DNA of 64,000 nt from contig NZ_KZ819088.1 in assembly GCF_003115855.1 (NCBI RefSeq), forward strand, positions 1-64,000, written 5' to 3'. The notes beneath the pieces were generated by a model, which made no database searches, was not told where the DNA came from, and saw only the letters and a program-made list of their open reading frames with translations. The translations under genes and the position numbers were made by a program. The stretch is from Brenneria corticis. GTDB taxonomy: Bacteria; Pseudomonadota; Gammaproteobacteria; Enterobacterales; Enterobacteriaceae. This document shows, piece by piece, positions 52,741 to 61,053 of the stretch (position 1 is the stretch's first letter; each line of letters starts with the position of its first letter).

Positions 52741-53073
52741 ATGAAAAATAATCGACTATTATTGTGTATTGCGGCTGCAGGAGCAGTTTTTCTCTCCGGG
52801 TGTTCGACTTATAACAAAGCCGAGAGTTATGTGAATGAGCCGGTAGTGAAAGACGTCAAGGTGGGAATGACGAAGCAACAGGTTCGTCAGATTGCAGGTT
52901 CGATTGGCGTGGAAAGAAGGCTGGTGAATGCGACAGGTACCTGTAGCGATTATCTGCTGAAGAATCGTGATGGCACGGCGCAGAACTATTTTGTCAGCTA
53001 TGACGAAACCGGCACGGTGCGCAACAAAGGCTTCCAAAGCTGCCAGGCTTATGACACCAACCCGCAGCGGTAG
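52741..53073 (+). CDS. osmE: OsmE, osmotically inducible lipoprotein
   Basis: Lipoprotein of 110 residues (E. coli 112). Signal peptide with lipobox LSGC, Cys21 acylated. The mature part is a SmpA/OmlA-like domain: VVKDVKVGMTKQQVRQIAG is the hallmark first strand-helix, and ATGTCSDYLL and QSCQAYDT hold the two conserved cysteines. Probably anchored in the outer membrane; precise role unknown. The neighbourhood with nadE is conserved. Confidence 0.93.
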   Translation: MKNNRLLLCIAAAGAVFLSGCSTYNKAESYVNEPVVKDVKVGMTKQQVRQIAGSIGVERRLVNATGTCSDYLLKNRDGTAQNYFVSYDETGTVRNKGFQSCQAYDTNPQR

Positions 53074-53150
53074 TGATAACGAGTATCATAACGTCGCCTA
53101 CGGGCCAGCGTAACCCTCTGCAATATCCACATTTTCATATCTGAAGACAG

Positions 53151-53191
53151 ACGGGAAGACGCGTTCTCCGCGGGGAACCGCGTCTTCCCGT
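53151..53191 (+). terminator. Terminator of osmE
   Basis: ACGGGAAGACGCG-N15-CGCGTCTTCCCGT, a perfect 13-bp stem followed by TTCATCTG, 78 bases after the stop. The remaining bases to 53397 hold the promoter region of the next gene and no other feature that I can name. Confidence 0.7.
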
Positions 53192-53397
53192 TTCATCTGT
53201 GAATATCCCGCCAAACGCCGTACAACGTCCTCGTCCCTTTAAGCGCTATACGGGGGAGTGTTAAGAATCTGCCTGGATTTGGTAAACTATTGTCAGAAAT
53301 AGGGTTTTAAGATATTTCCACCTTTCGTCCGGCGCCATTGTATCCGATATTGCTATCAACCGGTTTACCAGACTGTAAATATGTCGAGGAAAATACA

Positions 53398-53883
53398 ATG
53401 ACGAAAAAAACACTGGCGCTGACGATGTCGTTACTCCTGGCGACAAGCTCTTTTTCACCCCTTACTTTTGCTGAAAGGACGAACGGCCCGCAAGAGCAGA
53501 AGTTGCAACAACGCAATAATCAACATAGCGGGGAGCGCGGAAATGCGCAGGGCGCCGACGGTAAGCAAAGAATGCTGCCTAACGCCAATCAGCATAGCGG
53601 CAACGGGAAAAGAGCGGAAAAACAGACTTCCCGCGAGCATCGCAATGCCGGCAATTTTCGTGAACGCGATCATTTTGCGTGGAAGGGGAATAACTTCAGG
53701 AGAGGCCACCCGGCTCCCAAACGTTTTCGCGGGGATGATTATCGGGTAAATGACTGGCATGCCCGCGGGTTGCGTGAGCCGCCGGCCGGTCAGCACTGGG
53801 CCTATATTAACGGCAATTACGTGTTGATCGCCGCGGCGACGGGCATCATCACGGCTATTCTGCTGAACAGCGCGTTAAACTAG
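53398..53883 (+). CDS. RcnB-family periplasmic protein
   Basis: Protein of 161 residues. Signal peptide of 25 residues (ending PLTFA before ERTNG). A long, highly charged, low-complexity middle rich in N, Q, R, G and H (about 26-105) contains the repeat NNQHSGERG / ANQHSGNGK. The C-terminal RcnB domain reads YRVNDWHARGLREPPAGQHW followed by AYINGNYVLIAAATGII. RcnB proteins are periplasmic; the E. coli founder affects nickel and cobalt homeostasis, but most members are uncharacterised. AAATACA-ATG with GAGG upstream sets the start. Confidence 0.82.
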   Translation: MTKKTLALTMSLLLATSSFSPLTFAERTNGPQEQKLQQRNNQHSGERGNAQGADGKQRMLPNANQHSGNGKRAEKQTSREHRNAGNFRERDHFAWKGNNFRRGHPAPKRFRGDDYRVNDWHARGLREPPAGQHWAYINGNYVLIAAATGIITAILLNSALN

Positions 53884-53898
53884 CCGTAACCGAGGATT

Positions 53899-53935
53899 AA
53901 CCTGTCGGCGACGCGCGCTACCGACAGGTTGTCGT
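53899..53935. terminator. Bidirectional terminator between RcnB-like gene and tcyP
   Basis: AACCTGTCGG-N12-CCGACAGGTT, a perfect 10-bp stem; TGTCGTTTT follows on the plus strand. It separates two convergent genes. Confidence 0.7.
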
Positions 53936-53949
53936 TTTAATGCGTAATG

Positions 53950-55344
53950 CTAGCGATGCGCCAACTCCGCCTCTTCCTTAGCGTCAAACACCGTTTTATC
54001 CGTTTGTTTCAATAACTGGCTGGTCACCGTGCCCGCGGTCATGGAACCGCTGACGTTTAACGCCGTGCGCCCCATATCTATCAATGGTTCAATGGAAATC
54101 AGCAACGCCACCAACGTGACGGGCAGCCCCATTGCCGGCAGCACGATCAGCGCGGCAAAGGTTGCGCCGCCGCCTACGCCGGCCACGCCCGCCGAACTGA
54201 TGGTAACGATGCCGGCCAGGGTGAGGATCCACAGCGGATCGAGCGGGTTAATGCCGACGGTCGGCGCCACCATCACCGCCAGCATGGCGGGATAAAGCCC
54301 GGCGCAGCCATTCTGGCCGATGGTGGTGCCGAACGAGGCGGCAAAGCTGGCGATGGATTGCGGCACGCCGATACGGCGGGTTTGCGCCTCGATACTGAGG
54401 GGAATGGTCGCTGCGCTGGAGCGGCTGGTGAAGGCGAAAGTCAGCACCGGCCATATCTTACGAAAAAAGCGCGCCGGATTGATGCCGGTCAGCGACAGCA
54501 GCAGCGCGTGTACGCCGAACATAATGGCCAGGCCGAGATAGGAGGCCGCCACGAAGCTGCCCAGCTTGAGGATATCCTGCAGATTGGAGCTGGCGACCAT
54601 TTTGGTCATTAGCGCCAGCACGCCATAGGGGGTCAGTTTCATCACCAGACGAACCAGTTTCATCACCCAGGCCTGCAGCGTATCGATGGCGGTCAGGATC
54701 CGCTCGCCTTTCACCGCGTCGTCTTTCGTCAGTTGCAGGGCGGAGACGCCGAGAAAGACGGCAAAAATAACCACGCTGATAATTGACGTGGGATTGGCTC
54801 CCGTCAGCTCGGCAAACGGATTTTTGGGAATAAACGACAGGATGATCTGCGGGATGCTCAGATCGGCCACCTTGCCCGCGTAGTTGGTTTCGATAGCCGA
54901 CAGGCGGGCGCTTTCCTGCGCGCCCTGAACCAATCCCGTGGCGGTCAGCCCGAACAGGTTGGTGACGAAAACCCCGACCAAAGCGGCAATCAGCGTGGTA
55001 AACAGCAGGGTGCCGAGCGTCAGGACGCTGATTTTGCCTAACGAAGAGGCATTGTGCAGCTTCGCCACCGAGCTGAGAATGGAGACAAATACCAGCGGCA
55101 TAACAATCATCTGTAGCAGTTGCACGTAGCCGTTGCCGACAATATTAAACCAGGCCACCGACTGCCTGATGACCGGGTTATCGCCGCCATAAATCAGATG
55201 TAATGCCAGACCGAACAAAACCCCGATGACCAAACCCAGTAATACCTTTTTCGCCAGGCTCCATGACTTGTTGCTGCTGGCGTATCCCAGCAGCAACAAT
55301 AGCGCGGCGAATGCCGCAATATTCAACAGCAGCGGAAAATTCAT
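53950..55344 (-). CDS. tcyP: TcyP (YdjN), L-cystine:H+/Na+ symporter
   Basis: Inner-membrane transporter of 464 residues (E. coli 463) of the DAACS family. NGYVQLLQMIVMPLVF, TFAFTSRSSAATIPLS and GQNGCAGLYPAMLAVM, with the serine-rich hairpin, are typical. The start at ATG 55344 is preferred over GTG 55350 because AGGGAGA lies eight bases before the ATG. It imports cystine with high capacity in E. coli. Promoter in the 55345-55558 stretch, not pinned down. Confidence 0.95.
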   Translation of the reverse strand: MNFPLLLNIAAFAALLLLLGYASSNKSWSLAKKVLLGLVIGVLFGLALHLIYGGDNPVIRQSVAWFNIVGNGYVQLLQMIVMPLVFVSILSSVAKLHNASSLGKISVLTLGTLLFTTLIAALVGVFVTNLFGLTATGLVQGAQESARLSAIETNYAGKVADLSIPQIILSFIPKNPFAELTGANPTSIISVVIFAVFLGVSALQLTKDDAVKGERILTAIDTLQAWVMKLVRLVMKLTPYGVLALMTKMVASSNLQDILKLGSFVAASYLGLAIMFGVHALLLSLTGINPARFFRKIWPVLTFAFTSRSSAATIPLSIEAQTRRIGVPQSIASFAASFGTTIGQNGCAGLYPAMLAVMVAPTVGINPLDPLWILTLAGIVTISSAGVAGVGGGATFAALIVLPAMGLPVTLVALLISIEPLIDMGRTALNVSGSMTAGTVTSQLLKQTDKTVFDAKEEAELAHR

Positions 55345-55558
55345 CTCCACTTCTCCCTATCAGTTATATGCGTAATTTTTTCAAAAAATAAAAACAAACA
55401 GCGAAAGGATAACAGTTCTTTCATAAGTTTGTTATATGGATGTGAAGGTTCGGCCGTTATCGGCCAGACGCCGCGGAGCGGTGCAGGGTGGAAGGTTGGG
55501 TAAATCAGGGCCTCTCCCAGGGGGAGTTCACCGCAAGAGGGAATAGCGATTTAAAAGT

Positions 55559-55600
55559 AGGGCACTCATTACACAGATTACACAGAAAAATGAGTGCCCT
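55559..55600. repeat. Hairpin with 12-bp stem and tandem 9-mers in the loop
   Basis: AGGGCACTCATT (55559-55570) and AATGAGTGCCCT (55589-55600) are perfect inverted arms. The TTACACAGA 9-mer occurs twice in a row (55569-55577, 55578-55586) across the loop. It lies in the 471-bp gap between kdgM and tcyP, both on the minus strand. It could end kdgM transcripts or belong to a small element. Confidence 0.7.
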
Positions 55601-55709
55601 GAAACTAAAAAATAAAGCAATAATATTTATAGACCAAGAGGGTAATTCAGACACGGGAATTGATACGGCTAAAACGCTAACTTACTCAACTAATAACACA
55701 CTTCATAAT

Positions 55710-55772
55710 AAAGGGATGTTAATAATTAAACGAATTTACTTCAATTCGATACGATAAATTTAACATCCCTTT
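55710..55772. repeat. Second hairpin with 13-bp stem downstream of kdgM
   Basis: AAAGGGATGTTAA (55710-55722) and TTAACATCCCTTT (55760-55772) pair perfectly around 37 bases that hold an inner CGAATT/AATTCG pair. On the minus strand TTTATTATG overlaps the end of the arm. It lies 43 bases after the kdgM stop and probably terminates it. The AT-rich bases between this and the other hairpin (55601-55709) have no supported gene. Confidence 0.7.
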
Positions 55773-55815
55773 TACTATTCTAATATCAGGATTTATGTAA
55801 ATAACCGGGCCGCGA

Positions 55816-56523
55816 TCAGAAATTATACTGCACGCCTACGCGGTAACGGGTCTGGCGCTCGTCAGTAAATTTACTACCGGATACGTTAGCGACAGCCATA
55901 TAGGGCCTCCAGTTTTTGTCCAGTCTATAAGAGAGTTTTACATCATGTGCGATATCGTAATCTTCGTTATCCGATACCGGGGTGAAATATTCAGTATTAA
56001 CTTTCTTATAATCCAATTCGTAATCAACCTGGAATCCCTTCAGGAATTTGTAGCTCACAACCGCAGTCAGATTATAACCATTCTCGGAGGTGTTTTTTTG
56101 TGTACCGATGTTGCCGCTATGGCGTTTGTAATAAGGACGATAGCGCAGAGTGGCAGACAGATCGTCAGTGATATTGACTTTACCGCGCAGATACGGGCGG
56201 TAGTTGTTAGATGAAGAGTTTGAATCTAAAGAGAATCCGGGTTCCAGGGAAAACGTTTTGTTGAAGTTATATACGTAGCTGGCAACCACTTCCGTACCAT
56301 TGCTGACAGTCTCATGATATGGTTTATCTTTATCGTCTGCTCCAGCCCATTTGGCTTCCACGGATAAACCAAAACCACTTGCAAAACGATGAGACATCAA
56401 TAAACGATCTTTATGTGTATTACCTGCTCTATCCTGGAATTCATGGCGGTAATCGATGGTTACGGCCATTGCATTAATACTGACTAACGATGTTACCGCC
56501 AAAGCTAATAATTTTAATTTCAT
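55816..56523 (-). CDS. kdgM: KdgM, oligogalacturonate-specific porin
   Basis: Outer-membrane channel of 235 residues, the family length. Signal peptide of 20 residues (ending SINAMA before VTIDYRHEF). The mature chain has alternating amphipathic strands and ends in the aromatic RVGVQYNF typical of beta-barrels. VTIDYRHEFQDRAGNTHKDR and FASGFGLSVEAKW, with clusters of arginine and lysine, form the acid-sugar channel. It lets oligogalacturonides into the periplasm for TogB. In Dickeya kdgM is adjacent to togMNAB, as here. Its own promoter lies upstream. Confidence 0.94.
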   Translation of the reverse strand: MKLKLLALAVTSLVSINAMAVTIDYRHEFQDRAGNTHKDRLLMSHRFASGFGLSVEAKWAGADDKDKPYHETVSNGTEVVASYVYNFNKTFSLEPGFSLDSNSSSNNYRPYLRGKVNITDDLSATLRYRPYYKRHSGNIGTQKNTSENGYNLTAVVSYKFLKGFQVDYELDYKKVNTEYFTPVSDNEDYDIAHDVKLSYRLDKNWRPYMAVANVSGSKFTDERQTRYRVGVQYNF

Positions 56524-56580
56524 TTTTTATATTTCCCAGAAGTTATGATGGGGATTAATTCAAAAGACGCATTACGCTTT

Positions 56581-56636
56581 TTGGAACAAGTTCTATTTTA
56601 TTTATTATTACTATCCGTTTTGTGATCGCGATCGGC
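56581..56636 (-). promoter_or_regulatory. kdgM promoter with CRP-like and KdgR-like sites
   Basis: On the minus strand GCCGA-TCGCGA-TCACA (56636-56621) matches the downstream half of a CRP site. TAAAAT (56600-56595) would be the -10, with a start near 56588, so CRP would be centred at about -40.5. TAGAACTTGTTCCAA (56595-56581) over the start is a shortened palindrome resembling a KdgR box. The KdgR call is weak because the spacing of its half-sites is one base short. Confidence 0.5.
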
Positions 56637-56713
56637 TTGAGTAACAAAAAGTAAAAATGAATTTCAAAATGTGAAGGGGATCGGATCGGGTAATTTTCTT
56701 GTTTTAATTTAAT

Positions 56714-56743
56714 TGAAAAATCCCTGCCGCTTTGACGGCAGGG
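56714..56743 (-). terminator. Terminator of the pelW-togMNAB operon
   Basis: On the minus strand CCCTGCCG-TCAAAG-CGGCAGGG followed by ATTTTTC, 29 bases after the togB stop. Confidence 0.85.
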
Positions 56744-56771
56744 TGAATATGATTAAAGTAACCGCTTTCCG

Positions 56772-58061
56772 TTATCTCATTGCGCGTTTTAAAATGCGTT
56801 CAGACTGGCGCTGGAAATATTTTGCCGTTTCTTCAACGGATTTTTGACCGTAGTCGATATACTGAATGGCGTCGCCAAACAGGGAGACGATCTGCGGGTC
56901 GTCAAAGTAGGGTGACGTTTTCAGCGCGTGCGGTAAATTTAATGCCTGATTTAACCCGGCAACGGAGGGGGAGTCCTCTTTAATTACCCCATCGGCGGTC
57001 AGTTGCGCCACGGCGGCCTTGCTTAAGGGTACGCCGCGCTCTAATCCCAGTGCCTGAACGCCTTCCTTACTATTCAGCAGAAAGTTGATCAGCAGGGCGG
57101 ATTCTTTAGGATGCTTGGTTGATTTACCGATAGAGAACATTTGCGCCGGTTTAAAGAACAGGCCGGCGTCTTTGGCTTCCGGCAGCATGGGATAAGGGCC
57201 CAACTCCAGTTTGGCCGGCGGCTGCAGGTTGTCGGAGTATTTGGTGATGGTGGAGTTCCACATATAGGTGCCGCTCCACTCGCCGGTAATCCACGGCTTC
57301 ATTTCATACATATTGCTCTTGCCGAAAGAGGCATAGTGCTTTGCCGAAGGCATAACGTGGCTATCAACCAGTTTCTTGTACAGGCTGAAGAGTTCTACCC
57401 ACTGCGCATCGCTATAGGAGAATTTCTGCGCTTTTTCGTCGATAGCGGGAATATTGTACTTCTGGATCATGTAAGAACTTAACAGCGCCAGTGAATCCTG
57501 ATGTTCCAGGACCACCGGGTAGTACTGGTCGCCCAGTTTTTCTTTGAATACCTTGCCGGCGTTCAACAGCTCATCCCAGGTTTTGGGATATTCCAGTCCG
57601 GCCTTTTTCCAGCTTTCATTGTTGAAATAGAAAACGCGGGCGGTAACGGAAATGGGAATGCCGTTCAGCTTACCGTTAACGGTGGTGCCTTGCAGTTCCT
57701 TGGCGTCGAACTGGGTCAGGTCCAATGAATCTTTGACCAGGTTCAGATCGTAGAACCCATCGCCGTTTTTCGAGAAAATCGGCAACCAGTTCCAGTTGGT
57801 CTGCATCACGTCCGGCTCGGTTTTACCGGCGATCTGGGTGGTCAGGCGGGACAGGTGCCCATCCCAACCGGTGTACTCCGCTTTCACCGTAATATTGGGG
57901 TGTTGCTGATGGAAGCTTTCGATTGCCTTGAGCGTTTGCTGGTGGCGGCTGTTGCCGCCCCACCAGGACATTCTCAGTTCAACCTGGTCGGCGGCAAAAG
58001 ACGGCGCCGCAAGTAAGGCCAGGGATGAGGCTATCAGCGTGTGTAGGATCGCTTTTTTCAT
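56772..58061 (-). CDS. togB: TogB, oligogalacturonide-binding protein
   Basis: Periplasmic solute-binding protein of the ABC family CUT1, 429 residues. Signal peptide of 23 residues (ending APSFA). EVELRMSWWGGNSRHQQTL, broken here as LRMSWWGGN and SRHQQTL, and WITGEWSGTYMW are typical. It binds oligogalacturonides released by pectate lyases and hands them to TogMN. It is the last gene of togMNAB on this strand, 15 bases after togA. Confidence 0.95.
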   Translation of the reverse strand: MKKAILHTLIASSLALLAAPSFAADQVELRMSWWGGNSRHQQTLKAIESFHQQHPNITVKAEYTGWDGHLSRLTTQIAGKTEPDVMQTNWNWLPIFSKNGDGFYDLNLVKDSLDLTQFDAKELQGTTVNGKLNGIPISVTARVFYFNNESWKKAGLEYPKTWDELLNAGKVFKEKLGDQYYPVVLEHQDSLALLSSYMIQKYNIPAIDEKAQKFSYSDAQWVELFSLYKKLVDSHVMPSAKHYASFGKSNMYEMKPWITGEWSGTYMWNSTITKYSDNLQPPAKLELGPYPMLPEAKDAGLFFKPAQMFSIGKSTKHPKESALLINFLLNSKEGVQALGLERGVPLSKAAVAQLTADGVIKEDSPSVAGLNQALNLPHALKTSPYFDDPQIVSLFGDAIQYIDYGQKSVEETAKYFQRQSERILKRAMR

Positions 58062-58076
58062 CGGGTGCTACTCCTG

Positions 58077-59204
58077 TTAAAGAGAGATATTTTTTTCTGT
58101 TTTTGCATCAAAGATATGGCATCTTTCCATATCGAACTGGAAGAATATCTGGCGATGCAGGCCGTTTTTTATAATCTGCCGCGCTTCATCGGACGGGACG
58201 CGGCTGGTTAATTCAAAGCCATCGACTTTTATGTACATAAAGAATTCATGACCCATGTTTTCCACGCGCACCAGCTCGCCCTGCGAGTGGTTGGCCGTAA
58301 ACGGAGTCTCTGAAACGGTGACGTATTCCGGACGGATGCCGAAGAAAACATCCTGGCCGGAGTAAGCTCGCACTTTATCCTGCTGCTCGCTGTTCAGAAC
58401 CAGCGTGTAGTGCCCGACGGTCAAACCAATCTGGCCGTCTTTTTCCACCAGTTTGCTGGGTTTGATATTCATTTCCGGCGAGCCGATAAAGCCGGCGACA
58501 AACATGTTGACAGGGAAGTGGTACAGGTTATCCGGCGTATCCACCTGCATGATATGACCCAGCTTCATCACGCAGATACGGTCGCCCATGGTCATGGCCT
58601 CCGTCTGGTCGTGGGTGACATACACGGTGGTCGCGGCTTTACCGCTTTTCTTCAGCTGTTTATGCAGGTCGGAAATACGGATACGCATGGAGGAGCGCAG
58701 CTTGGCGTCCAGGTTGGATAAGGGTTCGTCAAACAGGAACACGTCCGGCTTTTTAACGATGGCGCGGCCCACCGCGACGCGCTGCGCCTGACCGCCGGAG
58801 AGCTGGCGCGGCAGGCGGTCCATCAGCTCCTCCAGCTCCAGGGTTTTGGCGGCTTCGGCCACTTGTTCTTCAATCTGCGCTTTCGGCATTTTGCTGAGCT
58901 TCAGGCCGAATGCCAGGTTCTCCTTTACCGTCATATGCGGGTAGAGCGCATAGTTCTGGAACACCATGGCGATCCCGCGCTCTTTCGGCGCCAGATTATT
59001 CACCACCCGTTCGCCGATGCGCACCTCGCCGCCGCTGATGGTTTCCAGACCGGCCAGCATGCGCAGCGTGGTGGATTTGGCGCAGCCCGAAGGGCCGACG
59101 ATCACCATAAATTCGCCATCGTTAATGGTCAGGTCGATGCCGTGTACCGCTTTAAAACCGTTGGAATATACTTTTTCCAGCTTGTTGAAAATGACTTCAG
59201 CCAT
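58077..59204 (-). CDS. togA: TogA, oligogalacturonide transporter ATPase
   Basis: MalK/UgpC-type ABC ATPase of 375 residues. Walker A GPSGCAKSTT has Ala in place of the usual Gly (GPSGCGKST), a feature of this group; signature LSGGQAQRVAVGRA, Walker B FLFDEPLSNLDAKLR and YVTHDQTEA follow. The C-terminal TOBE domain includes FGIRPEYV. It energises uptake through TogMN. It begins 13 bases after the togN stop. Confidence 0.95.
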   Translation of the reverse strand: MAEVIFNKLEKVYSNGFKAVHGIDLTINDGEFMVIVGPSGCAKSTTLRMLAGLETISGGEVRIGERVVNNLAPKERGIAMVFQNYALYPHMTVKENLAFGLKLSKMPKAQIEEQVAEAAKTLELEELMDRLPRQLSGGQAQRVAVGRAIVKKPDVFLFDEPLSNLDAKLRSSMRIRISDLHKQLKKSGKAATTVYVTHDQTEAMTMGDRICVMKLGHIMQVDTPDNLYHFPVNMFVAGFIGSPEMNIKPSKLVEKDGQIGLTVGHYTLVLNSEQQDKVRAYSGQDVFFGIRPEYVTVSETPFTANHSQGELVRVENMGHEFFMYIKVDGFELTSRVPSDEARQIIKNGLHRQIFFQFDMERCHIFDAKTEKNISL

Positions 59205-59217
59205 GATAGATCCTCTA

Positions 59218-60123
59218 TTAACCTTTGATTCCGCTGCTGGTCACGCCTTGAACGAAGTAACGCTGCGCCAGGAAGAAAATAATGATGGATGGCAGAATCG
59301 AAATGCTGGACATGGCCAGGATTTCGTTCCATGGTGCGCCTTCTGTCACGTCGATGGACATTTTCAACGCCAGCGCGATCGGATATTTATCCACGCTGTA
59401 GACGTAGATCAGCGGACCGATAAAGTCGTTCATCGACCACATAAACTGGAACAGGGCGACGGAGATGATCGCCGGTTTCAGAATCGGCACCACCACATAC
59501 CACAGCACCTGGAAGGAGTTGCAGCCGTCGATCTGCGCCGCTTCCTCCATATCGCGCGGTACGCCGCGCAGGAACTGGATCAGCATAAAGACAAAGAAGC
59601 CCTGGGTGGCGAACGCCAATGGCAGATAGAGAGGCAGATAGCTGTTCAGCATGCCCATCTCGCGGAACATGATGTACTGCGGGATCAGCAGTACGGTGCT
59701 GGGCAGCAGCATGGTGGCGATAAGCGTGGCGAACCAGAAGTTCTTCCACGGGATTTCGAAACGGGCAAAGCCGTAAGCGACGATGGTGGAAGAGATAATG
59801 GTCAGAATCACTTTCGGGATCACATACTTGAAGGTGTTGATCATGTAGTGGCCGAAGTTGTATTCCGTGCCGGTTTTCCAGCCGTTGACGAAGCCGTCCG
59901 AGGTCGGGTGCGCCGGCCATAATCCGAGGGTGGTGAAGATCTCATGATTCGGCTTAAAGGACGCCGAGAACATCCACACCAGCGGATACAGCATCAGCAG
60001 GCCGACAACCAACAGAATAACGTAACGAACGGCGGCGTTGATTTTCTCTTTGCGCAGCGTACGGCGAATTTCCAATGCCGCGCTTTCTCGCGTCGCGTTG
60101 ATATTTGAATGCATGTCAGCCAT
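59218..60123 (-). CDS. togN: TogN, oligogalacturonide ABC permease
   Basis: Inner-membrane permease of 301 residues, MalG-type. The start MADMHSNIN (60123) is set by AAGGAGG before it; the longer frame overlaps togM. Six membrane segments and the EAA loop MEEAAQIDGCNSFQVLWYVV are present. Its ATG overlaps the last eight bases of togM, indicating coupling. It forms the channel with TogM. Confidence 0.95.
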   Translation of the reverse strand: MADMHSNINATRESAALEIRRTLRKEKINAAVRYVILLVVGLLMLYPLVWMFSASFKPNHEIFTTLGLWPAHPTSDGFVNGWKTGTEYNFGHYMINTFKYVIPKVILTIISSTIVAYGFARFEIPWKNFWFATLIATMLLPSTVLLIPQYIMFREMGMLNSYLPLYLPLAFATQGFFVFMLIQFLRGVPRDMEEAAQIDGCNSFQVLWYVVVPILKPAIISVALFQFMWSMNDFIGPLIYVYSVDKYPIALALKMSIDVTEGAPWNEILAMSSISILPSIIIFFLAQRYFVQGVTSSGIKG

Positions 60124-61009
60124 TTTTTCCTCCTTTATCGGCGGAGTAGAACACCCAGTATTTGGACGATTTGAAGGCAACCGACGCAAATACCGCCACG
60201 ACCAGGAACAGCACCCACGCCAACGCCGCGCCGTAGCCCATATCGAAATACTTGAATGCCGTATCGTAGATATAGAGCGAGAACAGGTAGGTATAGTGGG
60301 TCGGACCGCCGCCGGTGATGACGTAAGGCGCGGTAAATTCCTGGAATGCCTGAGTGGTCTGCATAATAAAGTTAAAGAAAATAACCGGCGTAATTAATGG
60401 CACGGTCACTTTCATAAACATTTGCCATTTGGAGGCGCCGTCAATCATGGCGGCTTCATACTGCGATTGCGGAACGTTCTGCAAGGCGGCCAGGAAGATA
60501 ACCATGGCGGAGCCAAACTGCCAGACGCGCAGCAGGGTGACCGACATCAATGCCAGAGAGGGTTCGCCTAGCCAGTTGATGGCGTCAAAACCGAACACGG
60601 CGAGAAAGCTGTTCAGCAGGCCGTCAATGGCGAAAAGCGCCCGCCACAGTATGGCGATGGCCACGCTGCTGCCTAAAATGGAAGGCACATAGTAAGCGGT
60701 ACGAAAGAAACCGATCCCGCGCAATTTAAAATTGAGCACAAAGGCAATCAGCAAGGCGAATATTAATTTCAACGGTATGGTCAGAAAGACGTAGGCAAAG
60801 GTAACCAACATGGATTTCCAGAAAAGATCGTCTTCCAGCAACATCCGATGATAATTTTCCATCCCGGTGAATTCGGGAGGGTTCATCAAGTCATACTCGG
60901 TAAAACTGAGTATAAATGACGAAATAAAGGGAAAAGCGGTAAAAACTATCAGCCCTATAATATAGGGGGAGATATAGGCTAACCCCAGCATTCTGTTTTC
61001 ATTCATCAT
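60116..61009 (-). CDS. togM: TogM, oligogalacturonide ABC permease
   Basis: Inner-membrane permease of 297 residues, MalF/UgpA-type with six membrane segments. EAA loop YEAAMIDGASKWQMFMKV. The first of two adjacent ATGs (61009) has AGGTAAG at good distance. It follows pelW after 44 bases without a terminator between, so pelW and togMNAB form one transcript. It pairs with TogN. Confidence 0.95.
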   Translation of the reverse strand: MMNENRMLGLAYISPYIIGLIVFTAFPFISSFILSFTEYDLMNPPEFTGMENYHRMLLEDDLFWKSMLVTFAYVFLTIPLKLIFALLIAFVLNFKLRGIGFFRTAYYVPSILGSSVAIAILWRALFAIDGLLNSFLAVFGFDAINWLGEPSLALMSVTLLRVWQFGSAMVIFLAALQNVPQSQYEAAMIDGASKWQMFMKVTVPLITPVIFFNFIMQTTQAFQEFTAPYVITGGGPTHYTYLFSLYIYDTAFKYFDMGYGAALAWVLFLVVAVFASVAFKSSKYWVFYSADKGGKNG

Positions 61010-61053
61010 GCTTACCTATTAGTAATTGGAAATCATTATTAACAAACATAAAA

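Noticed and set aside
55488..55757. 89-codon frame across the kdgM-tcyP gap
   Set aside because: It runs through both hairpins, has no ribosome site and changes composition midway; better seen as non-coding.
55559..55772. Hairpin pair as a retron-type element
   Set aside because: No reverse transcriptase or effector gene lies nearby, so the structure alone does not support it.
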